This document shows, one piece after another, positions 21,015-25,170 of a stretch of DNA of 25,170 nucleotides. The DNA comes from an uncultured Mycoplasmatota bacterium. GTDB taxonomy: Bacteria > Bacillota_I > Bacilli_A > RF39 > UBA660. The stretch covers positions 1 to 25,170 of the forward strand of contig URLV01000015.1 in assembly GCA_900548725.1 (NCBI GenBank). Direction: 5' to 3'. Both the position numbers and the translations under genes were made by a program. Within the stretch, counting starts at the first letter, position 1; every line of letters begins with the position of its first letter. Below the pieces are notes generated by a model. It searched no databases and was not told the origin of the DNA. It saw nothing but the letters and a program-made list of their open reading frames with translations.

Positions 21015-23221
21015 TATTCTTCATTGGAATCACCAATTTTTACCAAAACTTCTCTAGGTTTAGAACCATTTTGTGGACCTATGATACCACGCTCTTCTAA
21101 TAAATCTATTATTCTTGCTGCACGGTTATAACCTACTTTAAATCTTCTTTGTACAAGTGAAGCACTTATTTTACCAGTTTCAATAGCAAAATCAACAATA
21201 TCATTGTATAGAGGATCATCATATTCTTCTTTTTCAAAATCATCTCCAGCAGCCATATGATTTGGAGTCGCTTCTGTTAATGTATTGTCATATTGTGCAA
21301 CTTGTTCTTTTGATACATAATCTATTAAGCGTTGTGTTTCTTCATCACTTATAAAATTACCTTGTATACGAAGTGGTGCATTCTCACCCATTGGTAAGTA
21401 AAGCATATCACCTTTTCCTAATAGTTTTTCAGCTCCACCCATGTCAAGTATTGTTCTTGAATCTATTTGACTTGCAACTGCAAATGATATACGACTAGGA
21501 ATATTTGCTTTAACTACACCTGTTATAACATCTGTAGATGGTCTTTGTGTAGCGACTATTAAATGTATACCAGCAGCACGTGCCATTTGTGTAATACGCA
21601 TAATTGAATCTTCTACTTCTTTTGCTGCTACTAACATCAAATCTGCAAGTTCATCTATAATAACAACAATGAATGGCATTTTCTTTTCTATTTCTGCATT
21701 TGCTTGTTTATTAGTTTTTTCAACCCATTCGTTATAACCACTAATATTTTTTACATTTTTTTCACTAAATAAATCATATCTATGTTCCATTTCGGTAACT
21801 ATTTTTTGTAATGCTATACTTGCTTTTTTAGGATCACTTACAACTGGACACATTAAGTGTGGTATACCATTATAGTTTGATAATTCAACTTTTTTAGGAT
21901 CTACTAATACTAGTTTACATTCATCGGGTCTCATACGTATTAAAATACTTGCAATAAAGCTGTTAATACATACTGATTTACCACTACCAGTAGAACCAGC
22001 AACTAATAAATGTGGCATTTTTGTCATGTCTGCGCAACAATTTCTTCCCATAATATCCTTACCTAACGAGAATAATATTTTGGCATTTGCCATATTACTA
22101 GGAACATTAGATAAAACTTCACGAATTGGAACACTACTTGTAATTTTATTCGGTATTTCTACACCTACTGTACTTTTACCAGGTATTGGTGCTTGAATAC
22201 GTACATCTTTAGCTGCCAAAGCAAGTGCAATCTCCTTATTTATACTAGTAATTCTACTAACTTTAGTACCACTAGCAATTTCTACTTCAAATTGAGTTAC
22301 TGTTGGCCCTTCATGTATTTCAACAACTTTTCCATGTATTTGGAAATCAGCTAAAACTTTTTCTAAAGCAACTTTTGTTTTGTTTAAGAAATCAGTCGTA
22401 TTGGCTTGTTTCTTTTTCTTAATTGGATCTAATATATCTAAACTAGGTAGTTTATAATTACTATTAGAATTATTCTCTACTGTATTTGTAACACTAACTG
22501 TTTCAACTGCTACATTTTTTCCTATATTATGTGCATCTTCGTGAGATGTGATAATAACTTTATTATCAGGAACGTCTAATACTTCTTCATTATCATCCTC
22601 TTCGTCATCATCTTCATCATTTGATATTCTTTCTTTCTTAGGTCTATTCTTAATTTTTTCTTTACCTTCTTTTATTTTATCAAGTATGTCTCCAATTGAT
22701 AGATCAAATAATAAAATAACACCAAAGAATATTAAAACATAATATACAATCATTGCTCCACGAGAATCAAATAATGCTTTTAAACTCCACCCACTAATAG
22801 CACCAATTATTCCTCCACCTGCATTTGATAAATTAATAAAATCAGGTCCTTTAATACTCATTAATTTTTCTATAGATAATTCCATAAAATCTTTAAATTT
22901 TAATCCCTTGTCTACATATTTCATATGCGATAAACCTAAAATAGAAAAAGTTAAAATATATACTCCAATAAATCTTGCAGAATAAAATTTAGGTTTTTCT
23001 CTTTTTACTATAAAAATTAGTCCTAAACCAATCAAAAATAAAATTAATAAATTTACATAAGTTCCTACTAAAAATATACCAAATTGTTTAATTATCGATC
23101 CTACAGGTCCAAAAACACCTATACCAATAACACCAATTAAAATTAATATTAAACCTACAAATTCTATACTTATTTTATTTTTAGATGTAGTTGTATTTTT
23201 TCTCTTTTTTTTCTTAGTCAT
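21014..23221 (-). CDS. ftsK: DNA translocase FtsK/SpoIIIE
   Basis: This hexameric membrane-anchored motor pumps chromosomal DNA through the closing septum and activates Xer recombination. The 735-residue protein has four N-terminal membrane helices (about residues 20-40, 50-73, 82-98 and 155-175). An acidic linker (EDDDEEDDNEE) follows, then the alpha domain, the beta motor with Walker A AGSTGSGKS (residues 409-417) and Walker B FIVVIIDELADLM, and the C-terminal gamma winged helix (YNDIVDFAIETGKISASLVQ, then RRFKVGYNRAARIID). The length is typical of SpoIIIE/SftA rather than the long E. coli FtsK. The four-helix anchor points to SpoIIIE. It is a single-gene unit with its own promoter and terminator. 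Confidence 0.95.
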   Translation of the reverse strand: MTKKKKRKNTTTSKNKISIEFVGLILILIGVIGIGVFGPVGSIIKQFGIFLVGTYVNLLILFLIGLGLIFIVKREKPKFYSARFIGVYILTFSILGLSHMKYVDKGLKFKDFMELSIEKLMSIKGPDFINLSNAGGGIIGAISGWSLKALFDSRGAMIVYYVLIFFGVILLFDLSIGDILDKIKEGKEKIKNRPKKERISNDEDDDEEDDNEEVLDVPDNKVIITSHEDAHNIGKNVAVETVSVTNTVENNSNSNYKLPSLDILDPIKKKKQANTTDFLNKTKVALEKVLADFQIHGKVVEIHEGPTVTQFEVEIASGTKVSRITSINKEIALALAAKDVRIQAPIPGKSTVGVEIPNKITSSVPIREVLSNVPSNMANAKILFSLGKDIMGRNCCADMTKMPHLLVAGSTGSGKSVCINSFIASILIRMRPDECKLVLVDPKKVELSNYNGIPHLMCPVVSDPKKASIALQKIVTEMEHRYDLFSEKNVKNISGYNEWVEKTNKQANAEIEKKMPFIVVIIDELADLMLVAAKEVEDSIMRITQMARAAGIHLIVATQRPSTDVITGVVKANIPSRISFAVASQIDSRTILDMGGAEKLLGKGDMLYLPMGENAPLRIQGNFISDEETQRLIDYVSKEQVAQYDNTLTEATPNHMAAGDDFEKEEYDDPLYNDIVDFAIETGKISASLVQRRFKVGYNRAARIIDLLEERGIIGPQNGSKPREVLVKIGDSNEE

Positions 23222-23241
23222 AATATCTTCACCATAACTAA

Positions 23242-23270
23242 ATTATATAATATATATATCTTTTATACAA
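23242..23270 (-). promoter_or_regulatory. Promoter of ftsK
   Basis: On the minus strand TTGTAT (23265-23270), a 17-base spacer and TATAAT (23242-23247). Confidence 0.7.
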
Positions 23271-23294
23271 GAAAAAAGACAGTTAATTGTCTTT
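23270..23294 (-). terminator. Terminator of the miaA operon
   Basis: On the minus strand AAAGACA (23288-23294) pairs with TGTCTTT (23275-23281) and is followed by TTTCTTG, which merges into the -35 box of ftsK. Confidence 0.7.
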
Positions 23295-23303
23295 ATTTTG
23301 TCA

Positions 23304-24191
23304 TTATTTACATAATATTTTTTCTTTATTTTTGAAAGATGAAATAATATCATTATCATTTATATTTAAAATATCCAACATATTTAACAAAGATTCATCG
23401 CTATTTAAATCAATAGTTCTAGTTATATCTCTTAAAGTTTTAAAATCATTTCCATATTTACTAATTACAGCATAAGATATTAAAGTTCCATAAACATATT
23501 TTAAACTATCATAATACGCATAAATATAATTCATAATATCATACTCATACTTTTCTTTTAATAAATATAAGCTACTAATTCTATTATTTATATCTCCTAA
23601 TTTATAATATGATTTTAAACCCATTTCCATAATGATACTATTAGTTTCTGCATAAACATTATCGCTTAATGAATATAAGTGTGTTAACTCATGAATATAA
23701 CTTATCATACTATTATCTGATAATATCATCATATATTCTTCATTAAATTCAATTAAGCAAGAAGTTGCAAAATTACTATCAAATATAGTTTTGTTTTTTA
23801 TATAATTTATTAATTTAATATATTCTTCATCATAATTTATATAACTTAATAACTTTCCTATAGAATATAAATCTTTGCTTAATATATTATTATTTAAATT
23901 TAATTTATTAATAATATAGTATAGGTAAGAAATATCATCTTTTTTTATACTATATATAAAATCGTTATTAATTAAACTATTTAAATCTATATAATCTGAA
24001 ATATCTAAATTAAGATAAAAATTATTACACAATTCAATTATTTTTTGTTTATAATAATTATCTTTTGGATAATATTGATTACATATATTTTCAATTAGAA
24101 TTATATCTTTTATTATTTCTACTTTATCTTTATTATCTAATTTATTGTATTTTACAATAAATTGTATTAAGCAATCGTATAACAATTTCAT
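23304..24191 (-). CDS. Putative small zinc metallopeptidase (HELTH motif, M3-like), function unknown
   Basis: The 295-residue protein is largely helical. It carries a zinc-protease signature: SYIHELTHLYS (His167, Glu168, His171) followed after 10 residues by AETNSIIMEMG, whose Glu182 is a good third ligand. The HExxH...ExxSxxxE layout resembles the M3 (oligoendopeptidase F) family. The protein is only half the usual M3 length, and I see no other family signature, so an M3-like mini-peptidase or a catalytically altered relative are both possible. It has no signal peptide and should be cytoplasmic. Its ATG overlaps the miaA stop by four bases (ATGA), with the GGTGAAAA site inside miaA, so the two genes are translationally coupled. 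Confidence 0.65.
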   Translation of the reverse strand: MKLLYDCLIQFIVKYNKLDNKDKVEIIKDIILIENICNQYYPKDNYYKQKIIELCNNFYLNLDISDYIDLNSLINNDFIYSIKKDDISYLYYIINKLNLNNNILSKDLYSIGKLLSYINYDEEYIKLINYIKNKTIFDSNFATSCLIEFNEEYMMILSDNSMISYIHELTHLYSLSDNVYAETNSIIMEMGLKSYYKLGDINNRISSLYLLKEKYEYDIMNYIYAYYDSLKYVYGTLISYAVISKYGNDFKTLRDITRTIDLNSDESLLNMLDILNINDNDIISSFKNKEKILCK

Positions 24192-25045
24192 TTTTCACCA
24201 TCAATAAATTTAATTACGTCATTTACTGTATTATTAAAATTATCAAAATCTACATTAAACCAATTAATATCCATTTGATTATTGAACCAAGTATACTGTC
24301 TTTTTGCATAATGTCTACTTCTTTGTTTTATTAATTCTATAGCATTATCTAAACTAATTTTTCCATCATAATATTCATATAACTCCTTGTAACCTATACC
24401 AGTTAAAATTGCTTTACTTCTTATATTTCTATCATATAATGATTTAACTTCTTCTAATAATCCATTTTCTATCATTATATCTACTCTTTTATTTATTCTT
24501 TCATATAATGTTTGTCTGTCTGTAGTTAATCCTATAAATTTAACATCATATAGCAATTTATCTTTATCTTGAATTGTTTCCGTTTTATTTAAAAATCTAA
24601 TTAATCTTTTTCTATTATTTATATGAATATTACAATCTTTATCTTTTTTTAATACTAAATCATATAATTCTTTGTTAGTTAATTCATCATATTTGTTATT
24701 TATATTATTTTCTGTTTCAAATATATAATTATATAAACCAGCTTTAATATATAATCCAGTACCACCAACTATTATTATATTTCTATTTTTATTATTATCT
24801 AATATTTTTCTTAAATCTCTTTGATAATCATATACAGTATACATATCAGTTGGTTCTACTATATCAAATAATAAATGTTCTATACCTTCTTTTTCTTCTT
24901 CTGTTACTTTAGCAGTACCAATATTTAAATCTTTATAAACTTGCATAGAATCTGCATTTACAATAATAGCATTATAATGTTTAGCAAGTGCTACACTTAA
25001 TTTAGTTTTACCAACACCAGTTGGCCCTACAATACATAAAATCAT
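24188..25045 (-). CDS. miaA: tRNA dimethylallyltransferase
   Basis: MiaA adds a dimethylallyl group to A37 of tRNAs that read codons starting with U. The 285-residue protein has the P-loop GPTGVGKT (residues 7-14), NADSMQVYKDLNIGTAK, the GGTGLYIKAGLYNY segment, and the C-terminal TGIGYKELYEYYDG plus RHYAKRQYTWFNNQ signature. The length is slightly below the usual 300-310 but all motifs are present. The ribosome site is GGTGATT. It is the first gene of a two-gene unit with the mini-peptidase. Confidence 0.95.
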   Translation of the reverse strand: MILCIVGPTGVGKTKLSVALAKHYNAIIVNADSMQVYKDLNIGTAKVTEEEKEGIEHLLFDIVEPTDMYTVYDYQRDLRKILDNNKNRNIIIVGGTGLYIKAGLYNYIFETENNINNKYDELTNKELYDLVLKKDKDCNIHINNRKRLIRFLNKTETIQDKDKLLYDVKFIGLTTDRQTLYERINKRVDIMIENGLLEEVKSLYDRNIRSKAILTGIGYKELYEYYDGKISLDNAIELIKQRSRHYAKRQYTWFNNQMDINWFNVDFDNFNNTVNDVIKFIDGEK

Positions 25046-25065
25046 ATAATCACCACTTAAAATGT

Positions 25066-25094
25066 ATTCTATACTATTTATTTATTTTTATCAA
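25066..25094 (-). promoter_or_regulatory. Promoter of miaA
   Basis: On the minus strand TTGATA (25089-25094), a 17-base spacer and TAGAAT (25066-25071). Confidence 0.6.
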
Positions 25095-25129
25095 GAAAAA
25101 AGATAAATATTTCTATGAAGTTGTAAGAT

Positions 25130-25162
25130 AAAAGTAGACACAAAAAAGATGTGTTTACTTTT
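25130..25162 (-). terminator. Terminator of a minus-strand gene beyond the window
   Basis: AAAAGTAGACAC (25130-25141) pairs with GTGTTTACTTTT (25151-25162), with one G-T pair. On the minus strand it would end a gene to the right of the window, before the miaA promoter. Confidence 0.7.
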
Positions 25163-25170
25163 TCTTTGGT

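Noticed and set aside
1..25170. tRNA, rRNA, CRISPR or insertion sequence
   Set aside because: No T-arm GGTTCGAATC-like motif, no regular spaced repeats and no transposase frame or terminal inverted repeats were seen.

Overview
The window comes from a very AT-rich, low-GC Gram-positive bacterium of the Bacilli/Mollicutes side of the Firmicutes. The reasons are heavy A/T-ending codon use, strong Shine-Dalgarno sites of both GGAGG and GGTGAT type, sigma-A-like promoters, short intergenic gaps, and a Firmicutes gene set (RarA, EF-P, L19, S21-YqeY, HemW, MnmA, FtsK/SpoIIIE, class B PBP). A pro-SigK-like sporulation sigma factor and a SpoIIM-like membrane protein suggest a spore-forming ancestry, perhaps live sporulation. 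It reads as a chromosomal core region. I see no tRNA or rRNA gene, no CRISPR array and no insertion sequence.

Layout. 1-2236: tail of an unknown plus-strand gene, then gpsA and rarA on the minus strand. 2237-2550: a gene-free stretch with a T-box-like/structured RNA element, a terminator and a good promoter. 2551-5179: xerC/D-type recombinase, a 37-residue CxxC mini-protein (minus strand), a kinase-fold protein and a ZIP metal transporter. 5406-8030 (minus): a helix-turn-helix protein with a palindrome on its promoter, mnmA and a spoIIM-like gene. 8110-8223: a 37-residue membrane protein (plus). 8261-12714 (minus): yqeY and rpsU, a glycerophosphodiesterase, a membrane-anchored cadherin-like surface protein, an unknown gene and hemW. 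12782-15839 (minus): tsf, rpsB (with an unusual C-terminal extension), an XRE regulator and sigK. 15935-18113: an unknown plus-strand gene, then rplS, a Gre-like factor, efp and rpmG (minus). 18165-25045: class B PBP, an unknown gene with a consensus promoter, a small plus-strand gene, ftsK/spoIIIE, a mini-metallopeptidase and miaA.

How the genes fit together. Translation and its quality control dominate (rpsB, tsf, rplS, rpmG, rpsU, efp, mnmA, miaA, Gre-like). Chromosome processing is represented by RarA, the Xer recombinase and FtsK, and envelope work by the PBP, GpsA, the phosphodiesterase, the surface protein and SpoIIM. Most transcription units are one to three genes long, each closed by a clear intrinsic terminator. 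In many of them the stop codon lies inside the terminator hairpin.

Most worth a second look: ribosomal protein S2 carrying a SAP/Rho-N-like tail, the T-box-like remnant with no synthetase gene downstream, the kinase-fold/ZIP pair, the CxxC mini-protein, a HELTH mini-peptidase overlapping miaA, and a Gre factor that appears to lack the usual acidic tip. I did not find one clearly novel multi-gene system.
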